From: Aliirhizobium wenxiniae
GTDB taxonomy: Bacteria > Pseudomonadota > Alphaproteobacteria > Rhizobiales > Rhizobiaceae
Direction: 5' to 3'
Assembly (NCBI RefSeq): GCF_014201355.1
Contig: NZ_JACHEG010000005.1
Location: 248,001 to 312,000, forward strand
Length of the DNA stretch: 64,000 bases
Positions within the stretch are counted from its first letter, which is position 1. Each line of letters opens with the position of its first letter. A program made the position numbers and the translations under genes. The notes below the pieces were generated by a model. It was not told the origin of the DNA. It made no database searches and saw nothing but the letters and a program-made list of their open reading frames with translations. Shown piece after piece: positions 9,836-18,446 of this stretch.

Positions 9836-11761
9836 TTAGAAAGCCTGGCCGATGCCAGCGTAGATACCGAAAGAATTTCCACCGTCATAGCGCCTGAGTG
9901 GAACTGCGAAATCCAAGCGAATTGGACCAAAGGGTGTTGCATAACGCAAACCCAATCCTGCACCCGCGCGAATATCAGAGAAATCAGGCACGATTTCGGT
10001 TGCTACCGTTCCAACGTCTATAAACGGAACGATGCCGATATTCTCTGACACTTTTATGCGCGTTTCGAAAGACGCCAAAACGTAGGAGCGGCCACCTACC
10101 GCATCGTCATCGTCATTATAGGGCGATATCTCGCGATAGCTGTAACCACGCACTGATCCGCCCCCGCCCTGGTAGAAGCGGCGGGTTACCGGAATGTCCT
10201 GCAAGTCGCCGGTTCCGACCAGCGTGCCGGCACCGAGCCGGGCTGCGAGAACCACCTTGTCTTCGGCGCCAAGCCCATAATAACCCGCGATAGAGCCCTC
10301 GAATGACGAAAAGACGTTACCCTTCAGCGCCTCATAACTCGGCTTGGCGGAGACTGTTCCGTAATAGCCCTCGGTCGGATCGAGCTTGTTGTCTCGTGTG
10401 TCGCGCTCGAAGGATACCGGCAGGCTGAAGGTCAGGTAGTCATTGCGATCAAACGCGTCGTCGGCCCGGATGTAGGAGATCTCGCCGCCGCCGGTTACCT
10501 TGTCGGTGGCGTTGAGTTCGTAAGCGATGCCGGCGGAATAGGTGATCGACTGGGCTTCGTAGATGTCGTCCGGGTTTTCGCTCTTGGCTTCGAGCTTGGA
10601 AATGAAGGTCGCTTCCGGCACGTAGAAGCCGGGTTTGGTGAAGGTAATGCCGGCGGAATAATCGAATGTCGTCACATCGGTCGCGCCGATGCCGGAGACG
10701 GAGCCTTCGAGCCGCAGCGATTCGGCCTGGCCGAACAGGTTGCGGTGTCCCCAATATCCCTGAACCCCTGCGCCATCGGTCGACGCGTATTCAAGACCGA
10801 AGCCGAAATAGCGAAACTTGCCTTCCGATACCTCGATCGCAAGCGGCAGGGAACCATCGGGAGCCAAGCTGTCGGCCTCATGGATGGTGATGCTGGAGAA
10901 TACGCCAAGCTGGCGCAGACGTTCCGAGGCTTTTTTGAGCTGTTCCGGAGAGTAGCGTTCGCGTCGGTCGAGACGGGAGTAACTCTGGATGAAGTCAGGA
11001 TTGACGGCCCGAGCGCCCTTGACCGTTACTGTGCCGAACGGCGCCACAGGTCCGCCGACAGCGCCAAGCACCACATCGACTGTCCTCTTTGCATGATCTG
11101 CCGTGATCTGTCGCTGGAGAGGGTGGGCCAGCGGACGTCCCTCTTCCTTCAAGTCGACAACGATCTTTTCGCCGGCTTTCAGGATGATCAGCGAGCCGGC
11201 CGGTCCGCCCGGTTCCAGATCGTAATCAGCAGGGTTTCTGCCCGCCGCGTCTCCCTCGAATCGCACTGCGCCGAGCTTGAATTCGGGACCGGGCGTCACA
11301 TTCACGGTTACCGGAACAGGCTTGGAATGGTCGAATGTCGGATTAGGAGGGAGCTGGTCGATATCGGTTCCGGCGATCGATATGTTGACGATGCCGCCGT
11401 ATCGGGCTTCTTCGTAGAGAACGGCCACCAGACGGTCCCGGTCCTCCCGAGCCTTGACGATGATGCCGAGATCACCGGAAACCGGCTTTTCGTCGTCATT
11501 CACAAGTGCGGCGGCCGATTTCAGCCGGTCAGCAAGGTCGCCGTCCGCGTCGCCCGTTTCGATCGTTGCTTCATAACGAACCGGGTCGATGACCTCGACG
11601 GTTTCCTCGTCGCTGCCGAACAGGGTGATGCCGAAAATCTTGAATGCGTATGCTTCGGGCGCAAAGACGGGCGAAAGAGCCAGGCTACCAGCCAGCAAGC
11701 AGGCCAGGCTTCGCCGCCGGCTGCTCCAGTCGCTCATCCTCCCAGCTTTTCTCTTTTCCAT
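9836..11761 (-). CDS. tamA: TamA, outer-membrane Omp85-family assembly factor
   Basis: 641 residues: a Sec signal peptide (cleavage probably near residue 39, in APEAYAF), three POTRA-like periplasmic domains, and a C-terminal 16-strand barrel with the Omp85 motif GGGGSVRGYSYREISP and a final strand ending in GIGQAF (C-terminal Phe). Such proteins insert autotransporters and other barrels with TamB. Start is uncertain: ATG 11761 lacks a clear ribosome site, while ATG 11737 (MSDWSSRR) has gggagg directly against it, too close to be ideal. Both leave the signal peptide intact. tamB follows after 18 bp. Confidence 0.93.
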   Translation of the reverse strand: MEKRKAGRMSDWSSRRRSLACLLAGSLALSPVFAPEAYAFKIFGITLFGSDEETVEVIDPVRYEATIETGDADGDLADRLKSAAALVNDDEKPVSGDLGIIVKAREDRDRLVAVLYEEARYGGIVNISIAGTDIDQLPPNPTFDHSKPVPVTVNVTPGPEFKLGAVRFEGDAAGRNPADYDLEPGGPAGSLIILKAGEKIVVDLKEEGRPLAHPLQRQITADHAKRTVDVVLGAVGGPVAPFGTVTVKGARAVNPDFIQSYSRLDRRERYSPEQLKKASERLRQLGVFSSITIHEADSLAPDGSLPLAIEVSEGKFRYFGFGLEYASTDGAGVQGYWGHRNLFGQAESLRLEGSVSGIGATDVTTFDYSAGITFTKPGFYVPEATFISKLEAKSENPDDIYEAQSITYSAGIAYELNATDKVTGGGEISYIRADDAFDRNDYLTFSLPVSFERDTRDNKLDPTEGYYGTVSAKPSYEALKGNVFSSFEGSIAGYYGLGAEDKVVLAARLGAGTLVGTGDLQDIPVTRRFYQGGGGSVRGYSYREISPYNDDDDAVGGRSYVLASFETRIKVSENIGIVPFIDVGTVATEIVPDFSDIRAGAGLGLRYATPFGPIRLDFAVPLRRYDGGNSFGIYAGIGQAF

Positions 11762-11880
11762 ACGCAGACTTAAGTATCGCAGCTGTCGGTGAAGACCCTC
11801 ATGGTCGCTTGAAACCTCTGTACCCGGAAAATCCTAAAAGGGGTACCCTTGATCTCGGCTGCATGATGATTTGATGAAAT

Positions 11881-11908
11881 AAAAGGCCCCGAAGCTGGCT
11901 TCGGGGCC
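11881..11908 (-). terminator. Terminator after the glycine-zipper lipoprotein gene
   Basis: Perfect 10-bp stem (ggccccgaag 11885-11894 with cttcggggcc 11899-11908), 4-nt loop. On the - strand the stem is followed by ttttattt. Confidence 0.9.
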
Positions 11909-11948
11909 ACATATTTGAAATATCTGACGTTATGTCGCTTACCGCGCT

Positions 11949-12212
11949 TTAATAACGGCGCGGGCAATCGTCGATGTAGCGGCGACCATAGCGGTCACGA
12001 TAGTAGCACTGGCCCGGCTGTTCGGAGACATTGCCGATCAGCGCGCCGGCCACGCCGCCAACGGCTGCGCCGACTGCCGCGCCACGAACGTTGCCGGTGG
12101 CAACGCCACCGATAATGGCGCCTGATGCAGCTCCAATGCCAGCTCCCTGCTCGGTCGCAGTGCAGCTTGCGAGCGATGCGCCCACCATCAACATAATCAG
12201 AGCCTTCTTCAT
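11949..12212 (-). CDS. Small glycine-zipper lipoprotein
   Basis: 87 residues. A lipoprotein signal peptide ends in the lipobox LASC (lipidated Cys17). Residues 24-62 form two glycine-zipper segments (AGIGAASGAIIGGVATG and AAVGAAVGGVAGALIG), as in SlyB / YMGG-like outer-membrane proteins. The C-terminal tail is Tyr/Arg/Cys rich (CYYRDRYGRRYIDDCPRRY). A ggag site precedes ATG 12212. Function is unknown; such proteins are generally stress- or envelope-linked. It has its own terminator and faces away from hemA. Confidence 0.82.
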   Translation of the reverse strand: MKKALIMLMVGASLASCTATEQGAGIGAASGAIIGGVATGNVRGAAVGAAVGGVAGALIGNVSEQPGQCYYRDRYGRRYIDDCPRRY

Positions 12213-12438
12213 GGCTTTCTCCGGTTTCGTTTCGTCGCAACCATTCTCTGATGGCGCTACGTTTCCGTTGGAACAATAGGTCTCGCTTGTAAAGAGTCCA
12301 TATGAGCAATGTATTTTATTGTTTGGATTGCCGAAAACGATGAAGAATGCTGCCTAGGATTGTGGCGAGGCCGGTTGTTCAATCACTGTCTGTCAACGTT
12401 GCTTGTGTCCAATTCGGGCAGATTTTTTCACCAGGCGC

Positions 12439-12486
12439 TTGATGTGGGTCAATCTTCACATTTCGGCTACCACTAAGATTAGGATT
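12439..12486 (+). promoter_or_regulatory. FNR/FixK-type box and class II promoter upstream of hemA
   Basis: TTGATGTGGGTCAA at 12439-12452 is TTGAT-N4-GTCAA, a standard FNR/FixK ('anaerobox') half-site pair. A -10-like TAAGAT lies at 12474-12479, predicting a start near 12486-12487. The box centre (12445.5) is then at -41.5, the exact position of FNR-family class II activation. The 5' leader to the hemA ATG would be about 115 nt. This is the main content of the 389-bp gap 12213-12601; I see nothing else convincing in it. Bradyrhizobium and Rhodobacter hemA genes are known to respond to FixK2 / FnrL. Confidence 0.75.
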
Positions 12487-12601
12487 GGAATAAATCTAAA
12501 ATGGGCCTATTGCCGCAGGCAAGCGTGAACAGCCTCTTCAGGCTTGACGAAGAAGCTGGCAAAAATCAAAAAAAGCCTAACGCAGTTTTTGGAGCGTAAG
12601 C

Positions 12602-13816
12602 ATGGATTTCGAGGCATTTTTCAAAAGCGAACTGGACGGACTGCATCAGGAAGGCCGTTACCGCGTGTTCGCCGATCTCGAACGACAGCGCGGAAGTTTC
12701 CCGCGAGCGACGCACCACACGCCCGATGGCACGAAGGATGTGACTGTCTGGTGTTCCAACGATTACCTCGGTATGGGCCAGCATCCGGCCGTGATCGCGG
12801 CCATGCACGAGGCCATAGATCACTGTGGCGCGGGTGCGGGAGGCACCCGGAATATTTCTGGCACCACCCACTACCACGTTCTGCTTGAGCGCGAGCTCGC
12901 TGATCTGCACGGCAAGGAAGCCGGCCTTATCTTCAATTCCGGCTATATGTCGAACTGGGCAACTCTCGGTGTGCTAGGTCAGAAGATTCCCGGTCTCATC
13001 ATCTTCTCCGACGCGCTCAACCATGCCTCGATGATCGAGGGTATCCGTCACGGCAAGTGCGAACGGGTGATCTGGAAGCACAACGATCTCATCGACCTGG
13101 AAGCCAAGCTTGCGGCCGCCGATCCGAAGGCGCCGAAGATGATCGCGTTCGAAAGCGTCTATTCGATGGATGGCGATATCGCGCCGATCAAGGAAATCTG
13201 CGATCTGGCCGACAAGTATGGCGCAATGACCTATCTCGACGAGGTTCATGCAGTCGGCATGTACGGTCCGCGCGGCGGCGGTATTGCCGAGCGTGAAGGC
13301 CTGATGCATCGTGTGACGATCATCGAGGGCACACTTGCCAAGGCGTTCGGCGTGATGGGTGGCTATATCACAGCGTCCACGGCACTTTGCGATTTCGTCC
13401 GTTCGTTCGCTTCCGGCTTCATCTTCACGACATCCTTGCCGCCGGCTCTTGCTGCTGGTGCGATTGCCTCGATCAAGCATCTGAAGGTCAGCCAGATGGA
13501 GCGTGCGCGCCATCAGGAGCGTGTCCGCAAGCTGCGCAGCATGCTCGACGCCAAGGGCATTCCGCATATGCCGAACCCCAGCCATATCGTGCCTGTCATG
13601 GTCGGCGATGCCGCCAAGTGCAAGTGGATTTCAGACCTGTTGATGGATAACTGCAATATCTATGTGCAGCCGATCAACTATCCAACCGTGCCGCGCAAGA
13701 CCGAGCGTTTGCGCATCACGCCGACGCCGCTACATTCAGATGCCGATCTTGAGCATCTGGTCGCCTCGCTGCATCAGCTCTGGTCACGCTGCGCGCTGGC
13801 GCGGCATGTGGCTTGA
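12602..13816 (+). CDS. hemA: 5-aminolevulinate synthase (glycine + succinyl-CoA)
   Basis: First enzyme of haem and tetrapyrrole synthesis in alphaproteobacteria: condenses glycine with succinyl-CoA to 5-aminolevulinate, using PLP. The 404-residue protein shows the alpha-oxoamine synthase fold: [25 protein letters not shown] (the specificity loop), DEVHAVG with Asp213 at the PLP ring, and the PLP lysine Lys247 in TLAKAFG. A ggag site lies 7 nt before ATG 12602. The gene stands alone between a lipoprotein gene and convergent dxr. The FNR/FixK box upstream suggests induction at low oxygen; the FixK gene is encoded in the same window. Confidence 0.97.
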   Translation: MDFEAFFKSELDGLHQEGRYRVFADLERQRGSFPRATHHTPDGTKDVTVWCSNDYLGMGQHPAVIAAMHEAIDHCGAGAGGTRNISGTTHYHVLLERELADLHGKEAGLIFNSGYMSNWATLGVLGQKIPGLIIFSDALNHASMIEGIRHGKCERVIWKHNDLIDLEAKLAAADPKAPKMIAFESVYSMDGDIAPIKEICDLADKYGAMTYLDEVHAVGMYGPRGGGIAEREGLMHRVTIIEGTLAKAFGVMGGYITASTALCDFVRSFASGFIFTTSLPPALAAGAIASIKHLKVSQMERARHQERVRKLRSMLDAKGIPHMPNPSHIVPVMVGDAAKCKWISDLLMDNCNIYVQPINYPTVPRKTERLRITPTPLHSDADLEHLVASLHQLWSRCALARHVA

Positions 13817-13839
13817 TCCAAAAATTCTGAGTTAAAGAA

Positions 13840-13863
13840 AAATGGCCGCTTATGCGGCCATTT
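13840..13863. terminator. Bidirectional terminator between hemA and dxr
   Basis: Perfect 10-bp stem aaatggccgc (13840-13849) / gcggccattt (13854-13863), loop ttat. The + side continues ccttttg and the - side tttctttaac. It overlaps the last codons and stop of dxr, so the stem also encodes the final residues of Dxr. Confidence 0.85.
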
Positions 13864-15037
13864 CCTTTTGGGCAATTGCTTCAGCAGCACGACGTCGGGC
13901 TTCCGCGTCGGCAGCAAAGACGTCGTCCATGGTGATGGCGGAACCGTAGCCGACCATGTCTTCCATCACGTCCTCGGCGATATCCGCCATCTGCAGGAAG
14001 CCGATACGCTTTTCCAGGAAGGCGTTGAAGGCGGTTTCTTCCGCCGCATTCATCACCGCACCCTGCACGCCGCCGCGATCCATGGCGGTGCGCGCAAGCC
14101 GCAATGCCGGAAAACGCGTCTCGTCCGGTGCTTCGAAGTCCAGCCGCGCCAGCTTGGCGAAATCCAGTCGTTCGACATCGAGCTTCGGGCGATCCGGATA
14201 GGTGAGGGCATAACCGATGGCGGTGCGCATGTCGGGGCAACCGAGTTGGGCAAGCACTGAGCCATCGGTGTAGCCGACCATGGAATGAATGATCGACTGC
14301 GGATGAACGATCACCTCGATCTGGTCAGGGCGGACATTGAAGAGGTGTTTGGCCTCGATCATTTCAAGCGCCTTGTTGAACATTGAGGCGCTGCCGATCG
14401 AGATCTTCAGGCCCATCGACCAGTTGGGATGGGCGCGCGCAACATCGGCGGTCACATTCGCCATCTGCTCGCGGCTCCAGGTGCGGAAAGGCCCGCCGGA
14501 TGCGGTGAGCACGATCCGCTCGACTGCGTGACGCTGATCATCCTCCAGCGACTGGAAGATCGCGCTATGTTCGCTGTCGACCGGAATGAGCTTGCCGCCG
14601 CCATCCGCGACGGCCTTGACGAAGAGTTCGCCGGCGGAAACCAGGCATTCCTTGTTGGCAAGCGCGATATCTGCGCCGCGTTCGGCGGCAGCGACCGTCG
14701 GCGCGAGGCCGGCGGTGCCGACGATCGCAGCCATGACCCAATCGGACGGGCGCTGGCCTGCTTCCACGAGTGCCGCGCGACCGGCAGCAACCTCGATGCC
14801 GGTGCCGGCAAGCGCATCCTTCAGCGTCGCATATTGCTTGTCGTCGGCCGTGACGGCGAGGCGGGCGCCGAACGTCACGGCCTGTTCTGCGAGCAGCGTG
14901 ACATTGCTGTTGCCCGTGATTGCGACGATGTCGAACGCATCCCGTCCACCCAGCTGCGCTACCACGTCGAGCGTGTTGACGCCGATCGAGCCAGTCGACC
15001 CGAGAATGCTGATGCGGCGTCTATCCATGTCTGCCAT
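13850..15037 (-). CDS. dxr: 1-deoxy-D-xylulose 5-phosphate reductoisomerase
   Basis: Second step of the MEP isoprenoid pathway: DXP to MEP with NADPH and a divalent metal. 395 residues, normal length. The N-terminal NADPH site reads ILGSTGSIGVNTLDV (residues 10-24). The metal- and substrate-binding part contains PVDSEHSAIFQ and the flexible-loop region HPQSIIHSMVGYTDGS. ATG 15037 (MADMDRRR) has ggaa upstream; ATG 15028 would also serve. The gene is monocistronic and divergent from the flavin monooxygenase. Confidence 0.96.
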   Translation of the reverse strand: MADMDRRRISILGSTGSIGVNTLDVVAQLGGRDAFDIVAITGNSNVTLLAEQAVTFGARLAVTADDKQYATLKDALAGTGIEVAAGRAALVEAGQRPSDWVMAAIVGTAGLAPTVAAAERGADIALANKECLVSAGELFVKAVADGGGKLIPVDSEHSAIFQSLEDDQRHAVERIVLTASGGPFRTWSREQMANVTADVARAHPNWSMGLKISIGSASMFNKALEMIEAKHLFNVRPDQIEVIVHPQSIIHSMVGYTDGSVLAQLGCPDMRTAIGYALTYPDRPKLDVERLDFAKLARLDFEAPDETRFPALRLARTAMDRGGVQGAVMNAAEETAFNAFLEKRIGFLQMADIAEDVMEDMVGYGSAITMDDVFAADAEARRRAAEAIAQKEMAA

Positions 15038-15164
15038 GCCGTTTCCATATTCACTGTTGCCGTTGGTCTACAAGTGAACGATGGCGGCCACAAGACCGGT
15101 TGCGATGCGGCAGATGTGATCTGATACGACTTGATCCGGCGGCTGATCGGAGCGAAATGGAGCG

Positions 15165-16394
15165 ATGAGCGAAATCGTGAAGATCAAGACGACCTGTGTC
15201 ATTGCCGGTGCCGGCCCTGCCGGGCTGATGCTCGGATTTCTGCTGGCGCGGGCCGGGGTCGATGTCACCGTTGTCGAAAAACATGCGGATTTTCTGCGGG
15301 ATTTTCGTGGTGACACCATCCATCCCTCGACGCTTGAAGTGATCGATCAGCTTGGCCTGATAGACGCATTTCTCGCCCTGCCGCATACGCGGGCTGAAAA
15401 GCTCTCGGCCGAGATGGGAGGAAAGACGATCACGATTGCGGATTTTTCCCGACTGCCGGTGAAAAACCGTTTCATCGCCTTCATGCCGCAATGGGATTTT
15501 CTGAATTTCCTGGCGGCATCCGCGCAAGACTTTCCCAATTTCCGGCTGATCATGAATGCCGAGATTACCCGCGTCGTCGAAGATGGTAGCAGGGTCTCGG
15601 GCATTGTTGCCCGAACGGCAGAAGGCGACATTCAGATTGAGAGTGATCTTGTCGTCGGTGCCGATGGCCGTAATTCCGTCATTCGCGCCAAAGCTGGGCT
15701 GCGTGTCGAAAATTTCGGCGTGCCGAGTGAAGTCGTCTGGATGAAGCTTTCGAAACAGGATGGCGATCCCAACGAGGTCATGGGCCATGCAGGCCCAAGG
15801 CAGGGTTTCGTCCTGATCGATCGCGGTGACTACTGGCAATGCGGTTATGTCATCCGTCGGACGACATTCGCTCAAATCTGCGATCATGGCATCGAAGCTT
15901 TCCGAAAGATGGTGGCGGATGTCTCGCCGCTTCCGGCATCACGCATGGATGAAATACGGTCATTTTCCGATACGAGCCTTCTGACGGTGCGGATCGATCG
16001 CCTCAGGCAGTGGTGGCGGTCAGGATTGATCTGCATTGGCGATGCGGCACATGCCATGTCTCCGATCGGCGGGGTGGGCGTGAACCTCGCCATCCAGGAT
16101 GCCGTCGCGGCTGCAAATATCCTCTCGCGTCCGCTTCGCGAAGGCAGGCTTGCCGATGCTGATCTCGCAGCCGTCGAAAAACGCCGCAGCTTTCCCACTC
16201 GAGCGACGCAGAAGTTGCAGTTAATGATGCGCAGCAGCCGGCGGGCGGATCAGGCGAATGAGCACAAGCGCAAAGGCCCACCCGGTTTCATTCGCGGGAT
16301 CGCCCGATGGCCGGTTCTGGCCCATCTTTCCGGCCGGTTGATCGGTCTCGGGTTCAGGATGGAGCGGGTGAAGGAGCCGCGTCCCACACGATAA
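15165..16394 (+). CDS. FAD-dependent monooxygenase of the PHBH/UbiH type
   Basis: 409 residues. An N-terminal Rossmann motif (AGAGPAGLMLGFLLARAG, about 12-29) binds FAD, the middle carries VVGADGRNSVIR (the DG motif), and GDAAHAMSPIGGVGVNLAIQ (about 290-309) is the second FAD contact of the para-hydroxybenzoate hydroxylase family. Such enzymes hydroxylate aromatic or quinone substrates; there are no pathway genes beside it to identify the substrate. The basic C-terminus may sit on a membrane or redox partner. Divergent from dxr. Confidence 0.85.
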   Translation: MSEIVKIKTTCVIAGAGPAGLMLGFLLARAGVDVTVVEKHADFLRDFRGDTIHPSTLEVIDQLGLIDAFLALPHTRAEKLSAEMGGKTITIADFSRLPVKNRFIAFMPQWDFLNFLAASAQDFPNFRLIMNAEITRVVEDGSRVSGIVARTAEGDIQIESDLVVGADGRNSVIRAKAGLRVENFGVPSEVVWMKLSKQDGDPNEVMGHAGPRQGFVLIDRGDYWQCGYVIRRTTFAQICDHGIEAFRKMVADVSPLPASRMDEIRSFSDTSLLTVRIDRLRQWWRSGLICIGDAAHAMSPIGGVGVNLAIQDAVAAANILSRPLREGRLADADLAAVEKRRSFPTRATQKLQLMMRSSRRADQANEHKRKGPPGFIRGIARWPVLAHLSGRLIGLGFRMERVKEPRPTR

Positions 16395-16483
16395 GGCTTA
16401 AACTTGCAGGTATCGGCTTACTTTGAATTGCAACCTTTGCGATCCGGATTCGTTGACGACTATGACGAAGCCGAGGGTTAGCC

Positions 16484-17032
16484 GTGTTTCTTGTTCGCCG
16501 GGTGCTGGCAGTGCTGATTGTTGGGTATTTCGCCTTGATGTTTTCTCAGGCGCCGGAATTCGCCCAGCAATATCGTGAACGTCTCGCCGGCGCGGTAGAC
16601 GAGCTTACAACTGCCATCCAAATTTTCGACGAACAGGCAAATCATGCCGGCCTCGATCGGCAAACGGCATTGAATATTTACGCCTCCTCGAACGAGAGCT
16701 CTCTGCACCAGCAGGTTGATGCAATGCGGCGAAGCGTAGCGCGATATCAGTTGCTTTCGGACCAACTTGAAGATCTTGCGGCTGCCTCGTCTGTCCTGAG
16801 GCCTCTGGTGATCGCAAGGCAACCGGATGACAGAATTTTCAGCGATGCCTGGCGGGGCTTCATGCCGTCTTTCCCAGTCAGTTTAGCCGGAGTGATATGG
16901 TGCGGAGCAGGTCTCTTGATTGGCATATTTGGTGCGGCGAGCGTCAGTGCGCTGTTTGGTGCGGTCGCACGGTTTCGTCGTGAGGCGCTGTCGAGAGCGT
17001 CTTCCCCCATCAAGGGTAGAGCGCTGCAGTAA
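16484..17032 (+). CDS. DUF2937 family membrane protein
   Basis: 182 residues starting at GTG 16484, with gagg 8 nt upstream. One N-terminal membrane helix (about 4-22), a long charged periplasmic stretch with AQQYRERLAGAVDELTT typical of DUF2937, and a second helix pair near residues 128-155. The two ends are probably cytoplasmic. Function is not known for the family. It follows the monooxygenase after 90 bp and precedes an unrecognised gene; no operon partner is obvious. Confidence 0.75.
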   Translation: MFLVRRVLAVLIVGYFALMFSQAPEFAQQYRERLAGAVDELTTAIQIFDEQANHAGLDRQTALNIYASSNESSLHQQVDAMRRSVARYQLLSDQLEDLAAASSVLRPLVIARQPDDRIFSDAWRGFMPSFPVSLAGVIWCGAGLLIGIFGAASVSALFGAVARFRREALSRASSPIKGRALQ

Positions 17033-17163
17033 TCCGCGCTTCCGTGCCTTCAGCATTCCAGCCTGCGGTTGATTAGCATCAAGGTGACATCCTTTGGGTG
17101 CGTCAAAATAGCTCGGCTGTCATCTGATCAACAATAAACGTGCAGACGGTGCGGACGAATCGA

Positions 17164-17628
17164 ATGGGCTACAAGATCGGCACACTTAGCCCCAGAGACG
17201 CATTGCGTGCCTATGCACTGATTGAACGAGCCATGCCGGGAGTCGATCTGGAGCAGTGGACCGCGCTCACGGCCACGACATTGCTGTGCCGCTGCTGGTT
17301 CATCGTCAAGGACAGCATGGGCTATATCCGGGGCATAGCCTATGTCGCGGTTAGAGGTGACGGGGACCTTCGACGCCAGGTCGAAGTCCCGCTCTTCGTA
17401 TCGGTGAGCCTGGTCGACAACAGGCAGGTGCTGGGCCTACTTTTTTCAGCTGTCAGGAATTTTGCGATCAGAGAGAAATGCCGAACGATCCACATATGGA
17501 CAGCCCTGCCTCCGGATTGGTCCGTACTGACCGGCTTTCTGGAGCGCGGACCATGGGACCATGGGCTGATTTGCGGGGTCGATGACGAGGCCCCGCCGGA
17601 TTATCCTATCTTGCCGGTGAAAATGTAG
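17164..17628 (+). CDS. Uncharacterised small protein, possibly acetyltransferase-like
   Basis: 154 residues from ATG 17164; GTG 17140 in the same frame would add 8, and neither has a convincing ribosome site. I do not recognise the family with certainty. ALIERAMPGVDLEQWTAL followed by beta-rich segments (CWFIVKDSMGYIRGIAYVAV, then FAIREKCRTIHIWTAL) looks like a GNAT fold, but the acetyl-CoA loop (Q/RxxGxG/A) is not clear. Its last 28 nt overlap the 3' end of the convergent OmpR-type regulator. Placement beside the FixL/FixK genes may mean a related role; that is inference. Confidence 0.6.
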   Translation: MGYKIGTLSPRDALRAYALIERAMPGVDLEQWTALTATTLLCRCWFIVKDSMGYIRGIAYVAVRGDGDLRRQVEVPLFVSVSLVDNRQVLGLLFSAVRNFAIREKCRTIHIWTALPPDWSVLTGFLERGPWDHGLICGVDDEAPPDYPILPVKM

Positions 17629-18329
17629 CCCACGCCGCGGATCGCCTTGATGAACTGGGGATGTTTGACATCCGCCTCGATCTTTCGTCGAAGCCTGACA
17701 ATCTGGGCGTCGATCGTGCGGTCGAACGCCTCAAGCTGTCGGCCGCGTGTCATGTCCATGAGGAAGTCACGCGTCAGAACACGTCCGGCGTGGTTGAGAA
17801 ACGCTGCGAGCATGTCGAATTCGCCCGTCGTCAGTTCGATTTCGGCCCCAGCAGGATCGAGCAGCTGTCGCCGCGAAATATTGAGGGCCCAGCCTTCGAA
17901 GCGGATAACCTGATCCTCTTCCTGCACAACCCGCGGTGTGGCTGGCTGCCGCCTCCTCAATATAGATTTCAGGCGGGCATGCACTTCTCTCAAATGGAAA
18001 GGTTTTGCGATGTAATCATCGGCGCCGATCTCGATGCCGATGATGCGATCGACGACGTCGTCGCGGCCGGTCAGCATCATGATCGGCACGTCGGATTTGG
18101 CACGGATATCGCGCGCAAGGTCGAGTCCGTCGCGTCCACCCGGAAGCGAGAGATCGAGCAGCACGGCGTCGATACTATTTTGACGCATCGCAACGTTCAT
18201 CTCGACGCCATCGGGTACGGTTGTAACCCGATAGCCTTCACCCTCGAAATAACGGGAAAGCATCTGGCGGATACGAGGATCGTCATCGACGACGAGGATG
18301 TGTGCCGCATGGGCTGGGTCAATAGACAT
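17601..18329 (-). CDS. OmpR-family response regulator, FxkR-like
   Basis: 242 residues: receiver domain (about 10-125) with acidic pair Asp15-Asp17, phosphoacceptor Asp59 in LLDLSLPGG, Thr87 and Lys109, then a winged-helix DNA-binding domain ending RKIEADVKHPQFIKAIRGVG. No membrane histidine kinase is beside it. It is divergent from fixK and a soluble hybrid FixL, the same set as in Rhizobium etli and R. leguminosarum, where FxkR (an OmpR-type regulator) is phosphorylated through hFixL and activates fixK. A direct repeat of GTTAC in the shared promoter would suit it. Assignment as FxkR rests on this context, so no symbol is given. Confidence 0.85.
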   Translation of the reverse strand: MSIDPAHAAHILVVDDDPRIRQMLSRYFEGEGYRVTTVPDGVEMNVAMRQNSIDAVLLDLSLPGGRDGLDLARDIRAKSDVPIMMLTGRDDVVDRIIGIEIGADDYIAKPFHLREVHARLKSILRRRQPATPRVVQEEDQVIRFEGWALNISRRQLLDPAGAEIELTTGEFDMLAAFLNHAGRVLTRDFLMDMTRGRQLEAFDRTIDAQIVRLRRKIEADVKHPQFIKAIRGVGYIFTGKIG

Positions 18330-18345
18330 AAAAACTAGCCGGGCT

Positions 18346-18361
18346 GTTACAAACTGTTACC
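18346..18361 (+). promoter_or_regulatory. Direct repeat GTTACA-N4-GTTACC, candidate FxkR 'K-box'
   Basis: GTTACA (18346-18351), aact, GTTACC (18356-18361): two copies at 10-bp pitch, as OmpR-type dimers bind. As I recall, the R. etli K-box that FxkR binds upstream of fixK is of the form GTTACA-N4-GTTACA; this site has one mismatch. A weak -10 (TAGCAT, 18386-18391) downstream would put the fixK start near 18398, with the proximal half-site around -39. The site also lies only 17 nt from the FxkR-like start codon, so it may serve autoregulation. Confidence 0.6.
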
Positions 18362-18446
18362 AATTCGAACCGTCTTTTACGGCCGTAGCATTCGCGTGTT
18401 ACTGCCGACAGGTCAACTACCCCTATCAAACGACGGGGTTAATACC

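Noticed and set aside
12485-12500. TTGGAA-N4-TCTAAA near the hemA transcription start, resembling an Irr iron-control element
   Set aside because: Too degenerate against the ICE palindrome and possibly chance; iron control of hemA is plausible but not shown.
17094-17107. TTTGG-N4-GTCAA resembling an FNR/FixK box upstream of the small unrecognised gene
   Set aside because: The left half-site is mismatched in a key position and no -10 at the right distance is seen.
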